The notes: a model not told the origin generated them from the letters alone. Shown: positions 24,635 through 33,894, numbered from the stretch's first letter. The stretch: DNA of 41,824 bases from an uncultured Oscillospiraceae bacterium (GCA_949745795.1 CATKAZ010000105.1:1-41824); one strand, 5' to 3'. Numbers and translations: made by a program.

Positions 24635-24662
24635 AAAAAGAACGGAAAAAACCGTTCTTTTT
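24635..24662 (-). terminator. Terminator after the zinc-ribbon membrane protein
   Basis: AAAAAGAACGG (24635-24645) pairs with CCGTTCTTTTT (24652-24662), 6-nt loop, lying 8 nt past the stop on the minus strand; the U-tract runs into the ribosome site of the next gene. Confidence 0.75.
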
Positions 24663-24669
24663 AAATTAA

Positions 24670-25620
24670 TCATTCAAGATCTATAATAGTCTTAGAAACT
24701 GATGAAACATTTTTAATAAGCGTTTTGAAAATACCCCAGACGCCAAGACCTGCAAACAGTATACCGATAAGAATATTTCTGACAAAAGTTGCTATATAAT
24801 CTGAATCTTCAAAAAGCAATGACATATATTCGGGAATATCAGACCATTTACCGTAAAGCTCGCCGTTACTTATATAGTATGCCAACTGAATTCCGTCACC
24901 GAGAATTTGTGCAAAGAAAACGCACACGATAACAAGCAATGCCATAACGGGGATTACTGCTTTTTTCAGTTTTCCTCCGAATACGGTGTACCCTTTAACT
25001 ATTGCTACACCAATAAGCGCTCCCAACCAGCCTACGAACCAGCCTAAAGCGTAAACGACAGCCCACGGAATAGCTGAAACCAGTCCGAAAATAACACTGC
25101 CTAAAAGACCTTTTCCGGCATTTGATTTAGAATTCTTAAATTCCTCTTCTTCGGTTTTTACATTGTTAATAAGCGCTTGAGCACATGCGTTGTGCATACA
25201 AACTGCGTGTCCTCCCAGTAACTTTTTAACCTCGTCACCCTGAATCGGATTTCCGCATTCAGGACATACGTTTGCCGGAGCGCCTGACGCTGCAACTATC
25301 GGCATAAACCAGTCAATAAACGGAGTAAATCTTTTCATCAGTCCCATTGCCATGGCAAATCTAATACAGATAAAATTGTTATTTAATTCAATTGATTCTA
25401 TTTTGTACTGCTTTACTGCGTCCGTACTGTTCAATGCTTCATGAATCTTATTTTTCACATCTTCAGTCAAAACTGTTGAAATATAGATTTCTCTTAAAGC
25501 TCTTCCGGTGTTAATATCCCTTACGGTAAACATGTAATCGTTTAATTTGCCGTAGCAAATATTATGCGCAGTTTTCATACCCTTTTCAACTGCCAGTTTT
25601 TTTAAATCAGAACTTACCAA
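24670..25620 (-). CDS. Membrane protein with zinc-ribbon, function unknown
   Basis: A 316-residue protein I cannot assign. The N-terminal ~115 residues look soluble and beta-rich; then CPECGNPIQGDEVKKLLGG and VCMHNACAQAL (about 120-150) form a Cys4- or Cys3His-type zinc ribbon; then four likely membrane spans follow (about 175-200, 205-225, 232-255, 290-310). I start at the TTG at 25620 because GGAGGG is 8 nt upstream; open frame further up (ATG at 25635) would put the ribosome site inside the gene. It has its own promoter and terminator, so it is a single-gene unit. Confidence 0.55.
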   Translation of the reverse strand: MVSSDLKKLAVEKGMKTAHNICYGKLNDYMFTVRDINTGRALREIYISTVLTEDVKNKIHEALNSTDAVKQYKIESIELNNNFICIRFAMAMGLMKRFTPFIDWFMPIVAASGAPANVCPECGNPIQGDEVKKLLGGHAVCMHNACAQALINNVKTEEEEFKNSKSNAGKGLLGSVIFGLVSAIPWAVVYALGWFVGWLGALIGVAIVKGYTVFGGKLKKAVIPVMALLVIVCVFFAQILGDGIQLAYYISNGELYGKWSDIPEYMSLLFEDSDYIATFVRNILIGILFAGLGVWGIFKTLIKNVSSVSKTIIDLE

Positions 25621-25652
25621 CAATAATCCCTCCATAATTAAAATATGTATAT

Positions 25653-25681
25653 ATATTAACATATTTTAATTAAACTGTCAA
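25653..25681 (-). promoter_or_regulatory. SigA promoter of the zinc-ribbon membrane protein
   Basis: Minus strand TTGACA (25681-25676), 17 nt, TAATAT (25658-25653). Confidence 0.65.
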
Positions 25682-25696
25682 TATTCGACAATAAAA

Positions 25697-25739
25697 TAAA
25701 AAAAGAACATCTTCATAATTTCTTATAAAGACATTCCTT
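25697..25739 (-). terminator. Terminator after ferredoxin gene
   Basis: On the minus strand AAGGAATGTCTT pairs with AAGATGTTCTTT (25739-25728 with 25713-25702), 12 bp with three G-U pairs, followed by a run of T. Confidence 0.7.
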
Positions 25740-25751
25740 TTATAAATAGAA

Positions 25752-26052
<301 letters not shown>

Positions 26053-26086
26053 AAAATAGATAGTTTTAAAATAAAGGGTGATATAA

Positions 26087-26887
26087 ATGATCATAGATTT
26101 TCATACACATGCTTTTTCTGAAAAAATTGTCGAAAAGGCCATGAGTAAGCTTACAGCAACATCCGGCATTAAGCCGTATACGGACGGAACGGTAAGTGGG
26201 CTTCTTAAAATAATGAAAAGCTCCGGAGTTGATAAATCTGTTATTCTTCCCATTGCCACGAAACCGTCTCAGCAGAGGATTGTAAACAGTTGGGCAAAAG
26301 AGATAATGTCCGACAAAATATATCCTTTTGGCAGTGTGCATCCTGATGCGGAGGACGCTCTTGAAGAGCTTGACAGAATAAAAGAATCGGGACTTTACGG
26401 CATTAAGCTTCATCCGGATTATCAAAATTTTTTTGCTGATGATGAAAAGGCATTTCCAATATATCAAAAATGTTCTGATATCGGTCTTATGATTGTCTTT
26501 CATGGAGGCTGTGATCCATTTTCTCCTAATGAAATTCATGGTACTCCTAAATCATTTGCTGAAATTCATAAAAAATTTCCGGAACTTACTATGGTACTTG
26601 CCCATTTAGGCGGTATGTACCGTTGGGAACAGGTTGAACGTATGATTGCCGGTACAGACGGTAATATTTATCTTGACGTAAGCTGTATTGCCGGAGAAAT
26701 AGGCATGGGTATTCTGAAAAGAATTATTGAAAAACATGGTGCGGACAGAATTTTATTTGCAAGCGACTGTCCGTGGGACAATCCTGTCAATGAAATCAAA
26801 ATGATTGAAGAACTGGATATTTGTTCGGAAGATAAGGAAAAAATATTCTATAAAAATGCCGTAAGGCTGCTGGGAATAAAGTCCTAG
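26087..26887 (+). CDS. Amidohydrolase family (amidohydrolase_2) TIM-barrel hydrolase
   Basis: A 266-residue metal-dependent hydrolase or decarboxylase. MIIDFHTHAF gives the first two His ligands, GIKLHPDYQ and IVFHGGCDP further His, VLAHLGGMYRWEQVE and the C-terminal FASDCPW the catalytic Asp. The family includes decarboxylases and lactonases; the substrate cannot be read. GGGTGAT precedes the ATG. Single-gene unit with its own promoter; no terminator is seen after it. Confidence 0.85.
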   Translation: MIIDFHTHAFSEKIVEKAMSKLTATSGIKPYTDGTVSGLLKIMKSSGVDKSVILPIATKPSQQRIVNSWAKEIMSDKIYPFGSVHPDAEDALEELDRIKESGLYGIKLHPDYQNFFADDEKAFPIYQKCSDIGLMIVFHGGCDPFSPNEIHGTPKSFAEIHKKFPELTMVLAHLGGMYRWEQVERMIAGTDGNIYLDVSCIAGEIGMGILKRIIEKHGADRILFASDCPWDNPVNEIKMIEELDICSEDKEKIFYKNAVRLLGIKS

Positions 26888-26907
26888 GATATCCCATTCC
26901 TATACTA

Positions 26908-26936
26908 TTGACTAATTATTTTTATTATGTTAAAAT
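26908..26936 (+). promoter_or_regulatory. SigA promoter of lipoprotein gene
   Basis: TTGACT at 26908-26913, 17 nt, TAAAAT at 26931-26936. Confidence 0.65.
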
Positions 26937-26983
26937 ACATTTAGAACTTTTTTACACAATTTAAGTTTTTAAGGAGATTCACA

Positions 26984-27628
26984 ATGAAAAAGATTTTTAA
27001 GGGAATTCTTGCATCAATTGTTATAGCGTCTGCTTTTACGGGATGTAATAATGTGGAAAAAGAAAATTATCTTTCATATAGCAGTGCCGGAGAATCTGAC
27101 AGTCAGCAGGAAAATAACAATAGCGCCGAAACAGCAGATTGGTCAACATTGACATTCGGCATGGATTCGGCTTTTTATACACCTGAGTTTGATTTTAAGA
27201 ATCTTACAGATATCGGCTGGTCCTTTGACCCGGCGAATTACGGATTGGAGGATTGTACATTAACTCCTGAGCTAAGATTATCGTGTGATGTTTATCTGAA
27301 TCATGAAGGTGTTGATGCCGGAGTATTGGCAGTAGGATTTGCAAATACCGGAAGTGAGGATACTTCGTTGGATAATTGTCAGGTTTGGGCAGTGAAGGTT
27401 GAAATAAAGGACAAAACAAATTATCCTCAGTTTACAGTTCCCGGAAATATAAGCTGGAATGCTTCGGATGCCGATGTTAAAGCGGCGATTGGTGAGCCGA
27501 CTGAATCAAATCGTGACGATGAGATGGGATATACAGAATTAATTTATAAAAAGGCAGATAAATATATAGTTCATTACTATGTATATGATAACGGCGGAAT
27601 GATGAAATTCTGGATTGAAAAATTTTAA
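26984..27628 (+). CDS. Lipoprotein, function unknown
   Basis: A 214-residue lipoprotein: MKKIFKGILASIVIASAFTGC gives a lipobox with Cys21, followed by a Ser/Asn/Glu-rich linker to about residue 50. The middle part is beta-rich and unrecognised. The last 60 residues (ISWNASDADVKAAIGEPTES..ELIYKK) follow the pattern of BamE/SmpA-like or BLIP-like small domains in which a helix with an IGEPTE turn is followed by strands. Strong AAGGAG ribosome site. It has its own promoter and a terminator shared with the opposing radical SAM gene. Confidence 0.7.
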   Translation: MKKIFKGILASIVIASAFTGCNNVEKENYLSYSSAGESDSQQENNNSAETADWSTLTFGMDSAFYTPEFDFKNLTDIGWSFDPANYGLEDCTLTPELRLSCDVYLNHEGVDAGVLAVGFANTGSEDTSLDNCQVWAVKVEIKDKTNYPQFTVPGNISWNASDADVKAAIGEPTESNRDDEMGYTELIYKKADKYIVHYYVYDNGGMMKFWIEKF

Positions 27629-27637
27629 AAATGAATC

Positions 27638-27666
27638 AGCCCATGAACCATAACAGGTCATGGGCT
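27638..27666. terminator. Bidirectional terminator
   Basis: AGCCCATGA (27638-27646), 11-nt loop, TCATGGGCT (27658-27666), AT-rich on both sides; lies between converging genes. Confidence 0.75.
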
Positions 27667-27672
27667 TTAAAT

Positions 27673-28278
27673 TTAACTTTCATATTTTCTAACTCTTAAA
27701 GGAATACCTAAATTATCGGCAATTTTCTGAGCTGCTGTAATTTCTTCATTTCCGATTACATCAACGACTGTAAATATAACTGTTTTAACGTACTTTTTAC
27801 AGTCGAGAGCAAATTTCTGCATAGCTTCAAAGGAATTTTCACCAAATGACGGACGTGTAACCTTTAAATATTCTTCCTTAGTACCGGCATTAAGACTAAT
27901 TGAAACTATGTCACAGAGTCCTTCAAGCTTATCTGCAACAGGCTTGCCGTGAATAAGATCAGCCAGACCGTTAGTATTTAATCTTATAGGAGGACCGTCG
28001 TTTTTCTTTATGAACGATGCCGCAGCAATAAGACTGTCAAGTCTTTCTGTTGGTTCCCCATAACCGCAGAAAACTATTTCATCATAATTTTTGTAATTGT
28101 GTTTTTGTAATGCATTTATAATTTCTTCATCAGACGGATCACGTTCCAGCCAAAGACTGTCTGAACCATATGCTCCGTCCCCGTTATTTCTGATGCAGAA
28201 AGTACAGCTGCATGGACATTTATTAGTGATATTTACGTATAAATTATTACCTACTTCATAAACTATTGTCATAGCCAT
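27673..28278 (-). CDS. Short radical SAM protein (TatD-associated type)
   Basis: A 201-residue protein. It begins with YEVGNNLYVNITNKCPCSCTFCIRN, giving the radical SAM CxxxCxxC at about residues 21-28, then FCGYGEPTERLDSL, RLNTNGLADLIHGK and VSISLNAGTKEEYLK. It is short for the superfamily and matches the type often encoded next to tatD; here tatD is absent and the nearest hydrolase gene is the amidohydrolase at 26087. Activating-enzyme-like length suggests it may act on a protein or nucleic acid partner. GGAAAGG lies 12-18 nt upstream of the ATG. Confidence 0.82.
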   Translation of the reverse strand: MAMTIVYEVGNNLYVNITNKCPCSCTFCIRNNGDGAYGSDSLWLERDPSDEEIINALQKHNYKNYDEIVFCGYGEPTERLDSLIAAASFIKKNDGPPIRLNTNGLADLIHGKPVADKLEGLCDIVSISLNAGTKEEYLKVTRPSFGENSFEAMQKFALDCKKYVKTVIFTVVDVIGNEEITAAQKIADNLGIPLRVRKYES

Positions 28279-28307
28279 AATAAAATTTTTCCTTTCTATT
28301 TTATGAT

Positions 28308-28331
28308 AAAGGACGGCATAAGCCGTCCTTT
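28308..28331 (-). terminator. Terminator after the YfhO-like gene
   Basis: AAAGGACGGC (28308-28317), ATAA loop, GCCGTCCTTT (28322-28331), 4 nt past the stop on the minus strand; the U-tract is short. Confidence 0.75.
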
Positions 28332-28334
28332 ATT

Positions 28335-31286
28335 TTATTTTTTCTTTTTCTTTTTGCTGTTATTCTTCATATTATTGTTTTTAAGAGCTGTGTTATTGTT
28401 GTTGATTTCAGTTTTTGGATTATTATTTGCTGAAGAAACAGCAGTAGGATTCATTTTTTCACGGTATCTTTGAATAAAAATTTTATTGTTCTTTTTGTCA
28501 TATCTGTAAACGAATACGATACAAATGATTCCCAGCAGTGCCGCGCCAAGTCCCATAACAAGTCCCGGAGGAGTATAAGTCATTTCAACAGTATGTTCTC
28601 CCGGCGACATTTTAATGCCGATAAGAGCCTTGACCAGACAAGTCGGTTCAACCTTTTTACCGTCAACCTTAATTGTCCAGCCGTCTTCATAAGGAATGCT
28701 GGTCATCATTATCTGATTTTCTCCGGCAGTAATCGTACCTTTAAGGCGGCGACCGCCGTATTCGGTAAGGTTCCATTGATTTTGTTTTACTTTATCAATA
28801 TCCTGTTGGAACAGTTCCTGGTCAAAGGTGTAAAACTGGAAATCCTGTACGATTGTATATTCGTTTGCGACTGTCATTCTCAGTTCAAATTCCTGACCCG
28901 GTTCAACTTTACCCAAATATGTGCTTAGATTAATAGTATGATAGTCATGGTTTTCAAAGTAAGCGCTTACAAATCTGTGGTTGACGTAGTTGCCTTCGTC
29001 ATCTTTTTCGGTACTTAGCCACAGGTTAACTGACTTTTGAACTTCTGTTTTAAAGAACATATAAATCGGGTCATCTGACGGAACGGTTAAATGCATGTTA
29101 ACTGTCGGATCTCCTTCGCCGGCAGTATACATAGTCTGTTCTGCTGTTGCGGTGTTGTAAGGAGAAGTTGTAACATTATTCAGAACAAATGTGTTGGGAT
29201 CAACGTCCATTCTTTTGAAGTATTCGTGCCAGCTTTCAAAGGTTCCTTCGTTAAAATTAATATCAGTATATCCGGCAATAGTACTCATAAAAATATTCTG
29301 ACTGTGAAAAGTATTGTCGTTTCCGAGTTTTTCAACATTTTGTATATTTGAATCGGCCATATAGCCTAATGAAAGTGCATTTGGGTTTCGGTAAACGTCA
29401 ATAACAGCGTCTTTACCGTTTTCATCAACATAGTTGTAAGCAAATACAGGTTCATATGTATCGTTAGTAAAACGTTTTGCATCTTCTCCATCGATAATGT
29501 TTTTGTCCATAGAGTATTTAATACCGAGCAGAGAATCGGTAATAGGAGTATTTCCGTCATATCTTGAAAAATACGTGCTTGTTGAATAACCCAATGTTTC
29601 AAGGAATGTCAGAAGCTTAGCATTCATAACAGAGCTTGAATGGCTTATTCCTCTCAGACCGAAAGCGGATGCGTCATTTACAGTTCTGTGGAAAGTTTTT
29701 TCGGCTCTGTAAAAGCTTGGGTCATAATTGTATAGCTGTTGTGTAACTTCTCGTCCGTTATTTATAAAATTGTACCATGATGTACGGGAAGAGTATATTA
29801 AATCTTTATCTTCGTCTTTAAATGTATTATAACTGTTGTAAACAAGTTCTCCGCACGATACTGCTATAATTATCACAGGAGCTGTAACAGCCATAAGTTT
29901 TTCTTTATTTCTGCATGCCACTATAACAAGACAGTATACTACAGCCAATACACCTGCTATAATTATTTCGGTTGTTGTAATATGTTCTGATTTTCTTGAG
30001 GCAGCTATTGCAAGAAATGCTATAACGCAGAATATCGAACCACCGATTCCGGAAGGTTTGATTCCTTCAAGCTTTGAAAATGCCGCCGCACCCATAAGAA
30101 GAAGTACAAAAGAGAAAGTGAAGGAGTAACGGAAAGGCAGCCAGTTCGGAACTTGAAAGCCGTGCCAAATTATATCCAGCGGACGGATATACATGCTTAA
30201 GAACAGTACGGCAAGAAGTGCGGAATATCCTATTTTTTTCTTAATTGAAATTTTATTGTTCAGATAGAAAATCGGAAGCAGTAAAACAGTAAGCATACCG
30301 CAGTAAATTTCCGGAAGACCTTCGGTATTTACAGTATTATATTGTGCCGGAAGCAGCTGTGGTAAGAAATTCAGCGGCGAGAACTGTGTTGCAAATGAAA
30401 AATCCGGAGTTGAGAAGTCAAACTTACCGAGCTGAAGTGCATTGTAAACCGGAAGCAGCATAAATGCGGAACACAGAAGAGCAACGCCGGTACTTCCGGC
30501 AAATCGCAGGAAGATTTTCCAGTAATCATAACCCTTCAGCCTTCTGCCGGATTCATCTCTGCCTGAGCAGATATAAAATACAAAATACAGGAATGTAAAA
30601 ATACCTACGATATATCCGATATAGAAGTTGGAAATAAACATAATTGCCAAAGGAATTATGTAGTTTAATTTTCTGCCGTCATTAATAAGATACTCGACGC
30701 CAAGAATAATAAGCGGCAGCAGAAAAACGCCGTCCAGCCACATAGGGTTCATAGCCTGAATTACTCCGTAAGCGCAAAGAGCATAAAGAGTAGAGAATAT
30801 AATAGTCTGAAGCGGCGGCATTTTTTTTGATTTCTGAAGATAATAGCTGAAGGTTACTGCCGCAGTACCGATTTTTGCAAGTATCATTATTTGTAAGCTT
30901 TCCAGAAGCATTGTTCTCGGAAGGAGCATAACAATCATCGTAAAGGGACTTGCAAGGTAGTAAGCAATGATTCCGATATAGCCTCCGGAAAGATTTCTTG
31001 ACCAGTTGTATAAAATACTTTCTTCTCCCCAGAATGCGTCACGGAGAGCTTCAAAGTAATACACATACTGACCGTTAAGGTCAAGGACCAGAACGGATTG
31101 TTCGCCGAACGGAAAGACTTTAAACAGAGCGTATGCAATATACATTACAATTACAGGTATAAAGAACGCCAAAAAGTATAATTTGTTTCTTATAAACCAT
31201 TGTCCCAGAAAGCTGAAAAAGTTTTTGACATTCAGTTTTTCTCTTGGACTTATAGGTTTATTCTTTGCTGTAGATAAACCAGCCAT
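28335..31286 (-). CDS. YfhO-family membrane protein
   Basis: A 983-residue polytopic membrane protein. About 12-13 membrane spans in residues 30-500, then a large extracytoplasmic beta domain (about 510-900), one last span and a very polar Asn/Lys tail of about 65 residues. The first loop has FGEQSVLVLDLNGQYVYYF with acidic residues as in the GT-C fold, and the pattern is that of YfhO, which in Bacillus helps put sugars on lipoteichoic acid using a lipid-linked donor. A donor-forming flippase or CsbB-type gene is not seen nearby; a cytosolic GT4 enzyme is the next gene upstream. Confidence 0.85.
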   Translation of the reverse strand: MAGLSTAKNKPISPREKLNVKNFFSFLGQWFIRNKLYFLAFFIPVIVMYIAYALFKVFPFGEQSVLVLDLNGQYVYYFEALRDAFWGEESILYNWSRNLSGGYIGIIAYYLASPFTMIVMLLPRTMLLESLQIMILAKIGTAAVTFSYYLQKSKKMPPLQTIIFSTLYALCAYGVIQAMNPMWLDGVFLLPLIILGVEYLINDGRKLNYIIPLAIMFISNFYIGYIVGIFTFLYFVFYICSGRDESGRRLKGYDYWKIFLRFAGSTGVALLCSAFMLLPVYNALQLGKFDFSTPDFSFATQFSPLNFLPQLLPAQYNTVNTEGLPEIYCGMLTVLLLPIFYLNNKISIKKKIGYSALLAVLFLSMYIRPLDIIWHGFQVPNWLPFRYSFTFSFVLLLMGAAAFSKLEGIKPSGIGGSIFCVIAFLAIAASRKSEHITTTEIIIAGVLAVVYCLVIVACRNKEKLMAVTAPVIIIAVSCGELVYNSYNTFKDEDKDLIYSSRTSWYNFINNGREVTQQLYNYDPSFYRAEKTFHRTVNDASAFGLRGISHSSSVMNAKLLTFLETLGYSTSTYFSRYDGNTPITDSLLGIKYSMDKNIIDGEDAKRFTNDTYEPVFAYNYVDENGKDAVIDVYRNPNALSLGYMADSNIQNVEKLGNDNTFHSQNIFMSTIAGYTDINFNEGTFESWHEYFKRMDVDPNTFVLNNVTTSPYNTATAEQTMYTAGEGDPTVNMHLTVPSDDPIYMFFKTEVQKSVNLWLSTEKDDEGNYVNHRFVSAYFENHDYHTINLSTYLGKVEPGQEFELRMTVANEYTIVQDFQFYTFDQELFQQDIDKVKQNQWNLTEYGGRRLKGTITAGENQIMMTSIPYEDGWTIKVDGKKVEPTCLVKALIGIKMSPGEHTVEMTYTPPGLVMGLGAALLGIICIVFVYRYDKKNNKIFIQRYREKMNPTAVSSANNNPKTEINNNNTALKNNNMKNNSKKKKKK

Positions 31287-31418
31287 TTTGTTCCTCCTTT
31301 GTTTTTACAGCCAGTAGCTGAAATTCATAGATATTAACCATTATACAATATTTTTGTTGATTTTACAATAGAAAATAAAAAAATCTACAAAAGTTATAAC
31401 AAATATACTGTATTTTTA

Positions 31419-33083
31419 TCATTTTGAATTGCATATTTCCGTAAAATTATTCAACGCATCTTTATTATACTGTGCATAATCAACATTCATCGGTTTTATT
31501 TTACCGTTTACATACATATTCATTCCCGATAATATCCCTTCTGCACTATTCGGTACGAGGAGACCTCCGTGCTTTTTCATAAATCCCCTCGGACCTTCAA
31601 TATTTGTAGCAAATACCGGTATGCCTAAGGTATCGGCTTCAAGGAGCACCAAACCCAGTCCTTCATATCTGGACGGCAGCATAAATAAATCGCATTTTTT
31701 CAGTACCGGCATAGGATTCTCCATGGATTTTATTAGAATAATTTCAGCGTTGCGGCTTTCGGCATATTTTACGGTATCACTGTAAAGCTCTCCTCTTCCG
31801 CCGATAATAATAAGACAGCTTTCCGAATGATTTTTATAAAATTCTTCAAAAGCGTCTATAAGACGAATATGTGCTTTTTCGGGAGAAAATCTGCCTATTG
31901 TTATAAATTTGAGCTTGTCGGATACAAGAATATCCTGAAGCTGTTTCAAAGTTACATTTGATTCTGTTTCTTGCTGAAATTCTATGGGCAAATGTGATTT
32001 TTCCAGTACATTCTTATAATTGTGGCAGTTTGGTACAACTGCAAAATTTTCTTCTTTTCCGCCGCTGATTTCCATTGCGGAACGGCGCATATCCTCTGTT
32101 ACCAGCGCAACGGTATCGTATTCACGGTATGCTTTCCGCAGAGTTTTAAAATGTTGATTTTTTCTTAACTTTATTTCCTCGGACATATTATTGTGTACAT
32201 ATATAATACGCTTACCCTCAAAGCATCTGAACAGATTAATAACGCCGTATTCATATCCTGTAAACTGAACCGCACAGTTTATATCTATATTGCCGAATAG
32301 TCTTGTCCATTCTCTTTTATAGAGGCGGTCTATACGGTTTTCAATCAAACGGTTGGAAATATTAAGTTTAAAATAAAGTATATAGCTTAAAAATTCACTT
32401 ATTGTATACTGAGTTTTTCCGTGCATTGGAATACAGTGAAATTCTTTAGGGATTTTTTTCAGATTATCCCCATTTTTTTTCAAGGATTCTTCACGGTAGG
32501 TCAAATAAAAGTTTTCCGAATAGTTTTTAAGCTCGGAAAGCAGATTTAAAAGAGATGCGGTAAGACCGTTTTGAGCAAGAGAGCCTGAGTAAATAAGCGT
32601 ACGCTTAGTGCTTTTACAGATGCATTTGCCTTTGGGATTGTTTCCGCTGAGAATTTTATTAATACTTTTCGATCCGTCATTTATGACAGTGCCCTTATAA
32701 ATACCGTACAGCTGAAAATTTTTTATAATTTCCGTTTCCGTTGTTCGATCAGGACAGATAATGTAATCCGACATTAAAAGCGTTCTCTGCATTTTTCCGA
32801 AAAAAACGGAACTTTCATATTTGGGAAAGCAGATTATTTTTTGACCGTCGTTTTTTATAAAAAAGTCCGGAAGAACTCCGGATACAATAATAAATTCACA
32901 GGAGGAAAGAGTTTTAAGCGAGGGTTTCTTAAAGACAGTAATATTTTTAGGGAAATTATTTTGTATATCGCTTTCACCGTAAAGCAAAACGGTTTCTTTT
33001 TTAATTCCTGTTTTAAGCATATGCAGATATCGGCTTTGTAAAAATATATCTTTTAAAAGTGTGGCTATTGATTTTAAATTCAA
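31419..33083 (-). CDS. GT4-type glycosyltransferase
   Basis: A 554-residue GT-B glycosyltransferase. The C-terminal half (about 375-545) is a standard glycosyl transferase group 1 domain: TIGRFSPEKAHIRLIDAF, LIIIGGRGEL, and PSRYEGLGLVLLEADTLGIPVFATNIEGP with the donor-binding Glu. The N-terminal half is long and divergent. Start is TTG at 33083 with AGGAG 6 nt upstream. Likely in cell-surface polymer synthesis together with the YfhO-like gene downstream, though 132 nt separate them. No anchor or signal peptide. Confidence 0.85.
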   Translation of the reverse strand: MNLKSIATLLKDIFLQSRYLHMLKTGIKKETVLLYGESDIQNNFPKNITVFKKPSLKTLSSCEFIIVSGVLPDFFIKNDGQKIICFPKYESSVFFGKMQRTLLMSDYIICPDRTTETEIIKNFQLYGIYKGTVINDGSKSINKILSGNNPKGKCICKSTKRTLIYSGSLAQNGLTASLLNLLSELKNYSENFYLTYREESLKKNGDNLKKIPKEFHCIPMHGKTQYTISEFLSYILYFKLNISNRLIENRIDRLYKREWTRLFGNIDINCAVQFTGYEYGVINLFRCFEGKRIIYVHNNMSEEIKLRKNQHFKTLRKAYREYDTVALVTEDMRRSAMEISGGKEENFAVVPNCHNYKNVLEKSHLPIEFQQETESNVTLKQLQDILVSDKLKFITIGRFSPEKAHIRLIDAFEEFYKNHSESCLIIIGGRGELYSDTVKYAESRNAEIILIKSMENPMPVLKKCDLFMLPSRYEGLGLVLLEADTLGIPVFATNIEGPRGFMKKHGGLLVPNSAEGILSGMNMYVNGKIKPMNVDYAQYNKDALNNFTEICNSK

Positions 33084-33098
33084 ATTCCGCTCCTATCT

Positions 33099-33290
33099 CT
33101 TACTTTTTTGAAAAAAAGTAAGCAAAAAACTTTAATACCGTCTTTAGTCTGATGATATAATTCATATAAGGCTCGACAGGTAAGTAAATAGAGAATTAAA
33201 GAAAAATATTTTGAAAAAAAGTAAGCAAAAACTTTTATGCCGAACATAATTAACTTGAAACACATTCTAAAGATTCGCAAAGCAGCTAAG
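33099..33290 (-). repeat. Dispersed repeat R1, double copy
   Basis: First hairpin at 33099-33122, CTTACTTTTTT with AAAAAAGTAAG; a second, decayed hairpin (ATTTTGAAAAAAAGTAAG) near 33210, then AAAACTTTTATGCCGAAC and the core TTCTAAAGATTCGCAAAG near 33265-33280. It lies between the stop of regulator C and the start of the GT4 gene and could end the C transcript. Confidence 0.8.
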
Positions 33291-33354
33291 TAAACAGAGA
33301 AATAAGAAAAAATCGTTTTGTGTTTCGCAACAAGATAATGTAAAATGACAGCAA

Positions 33355-33690
33355 TTATTTCTTTGTCTTTTCAATTATGGTATTCATGATTTCAATTCTA
33401 TCTGAAAAGTCTAATGATTTAAAAGCTTTTAGCATTTCTATTTCCATTTCGTCTTTCGCTTCATGTGCTACATAATGAACGTCTGTTCTTCCTAGCAGAT
33501 AATCAACAGAGCAATCAAGATAATCTGCCATTTTAATTAAGGTTTCAACTCTGGGAAAATATCCATTTGATTGCATGGTATAGATAGAATTTTTATTTAA
33601 TTCACAATCTATTAATAGTTTGTTTACGGAAATTCCTTTTGATTTAGCTAAAGATTTTATTTTATTGGCTGTATATTGTGGATTATTCAT
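33355..33690 (-). CDS. XRE-family regulator with conserved C-terminal tail (C)
   Basis: A 111-residue paralogue of regulator B. HTH domain in residues about 8-68 (KIKSLAKSKGISVNKLLID.. to CSVDYLLGRTD), then the tail EMEIEMLKAFKSLDFSDRIEIMNTIIEKTKK, nearly identical to that of B. GGAG precedes the ATG at 33690. It is transcribed from a TTGACG-18-TATACT promoter through a 138-nt leader which contains, on the other strand, the promoter of regulator D. The pair C/D is therefore divergent with overlapping 5' ends, as in cI/cro switches of phages. Confidence 0.88.
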   Translation of the reverse strand: MNNPQYTANKIKSLAKSKGISVNKLLIDCELNKNSIYTMQSNGYFPRVETLIKMADYLDCSVDYLLGRTDVHYVAHEAKDEMEIEMLKAFKSLDFSDRIEIMNTIIEKTKK

Positions 33691-33736
33691 AAAGTATCTC
33701 CTTGAATTTTGTGCAAGTATACGAGTTTGCTTAAAA

Positions 33737-33765
33737 CTTTAGAAAATTTCATTGACTTTCTAAAG
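33737..33765. promoter_or_regulatory. Operator between regulators C and D
   Basis: CTTTAGAAA (33737-33745) and TTTCTAAAG (33757-33765), a perfect 9-bp inverted repeat around an 11-nt centre, overlapping the -35 (33752-33757) of the promoter that drives D. Probably bound by C or D. Confidence 0.7.
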
Positions 33766-33779
33766 AAGTTTGGTATAAT
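33752..33779 (+). promoter_or_regulatory. Promoter of regulator D (reverse promoter in leader of C)
   Basis: TTGACT (33752-33757), 16 nt, TATAAT (33774-33779). Start near 33786. Faces the promoter of C at 33835-33864. Confidence 0.75.
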
Positions 33780-33834
33780 ATAATTAAGCAATTAAAAGCT
33801 TAAATAATATTAACTTAATTTTATACTTACTTAT

Positions 33835-33864
33835 AGTATAACATTATTTTGGGGTATTCGTCAA
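33835..33864 (-). promoter_or_regulatory. Forward promoter of regulator C
   Basis: Minus strand TTGACG (33864-33859), 18 nt ending in AATAATGT, TATACT (33840-33835). The same -35, spacer length and spacer end as the promoter of B at 434-463. Start near 33828. Confidence 0.7.
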
Positions 33865-33894
33865 TGGTGATAATAAAGAAAGGGAGTGAAAGAA

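Noticed and set aside
24639..24658. GAAC and GTTC around 24640-24657 as SOS box
   Set aside because: This is the stem of a terminator; the arms are 10 nt apart.
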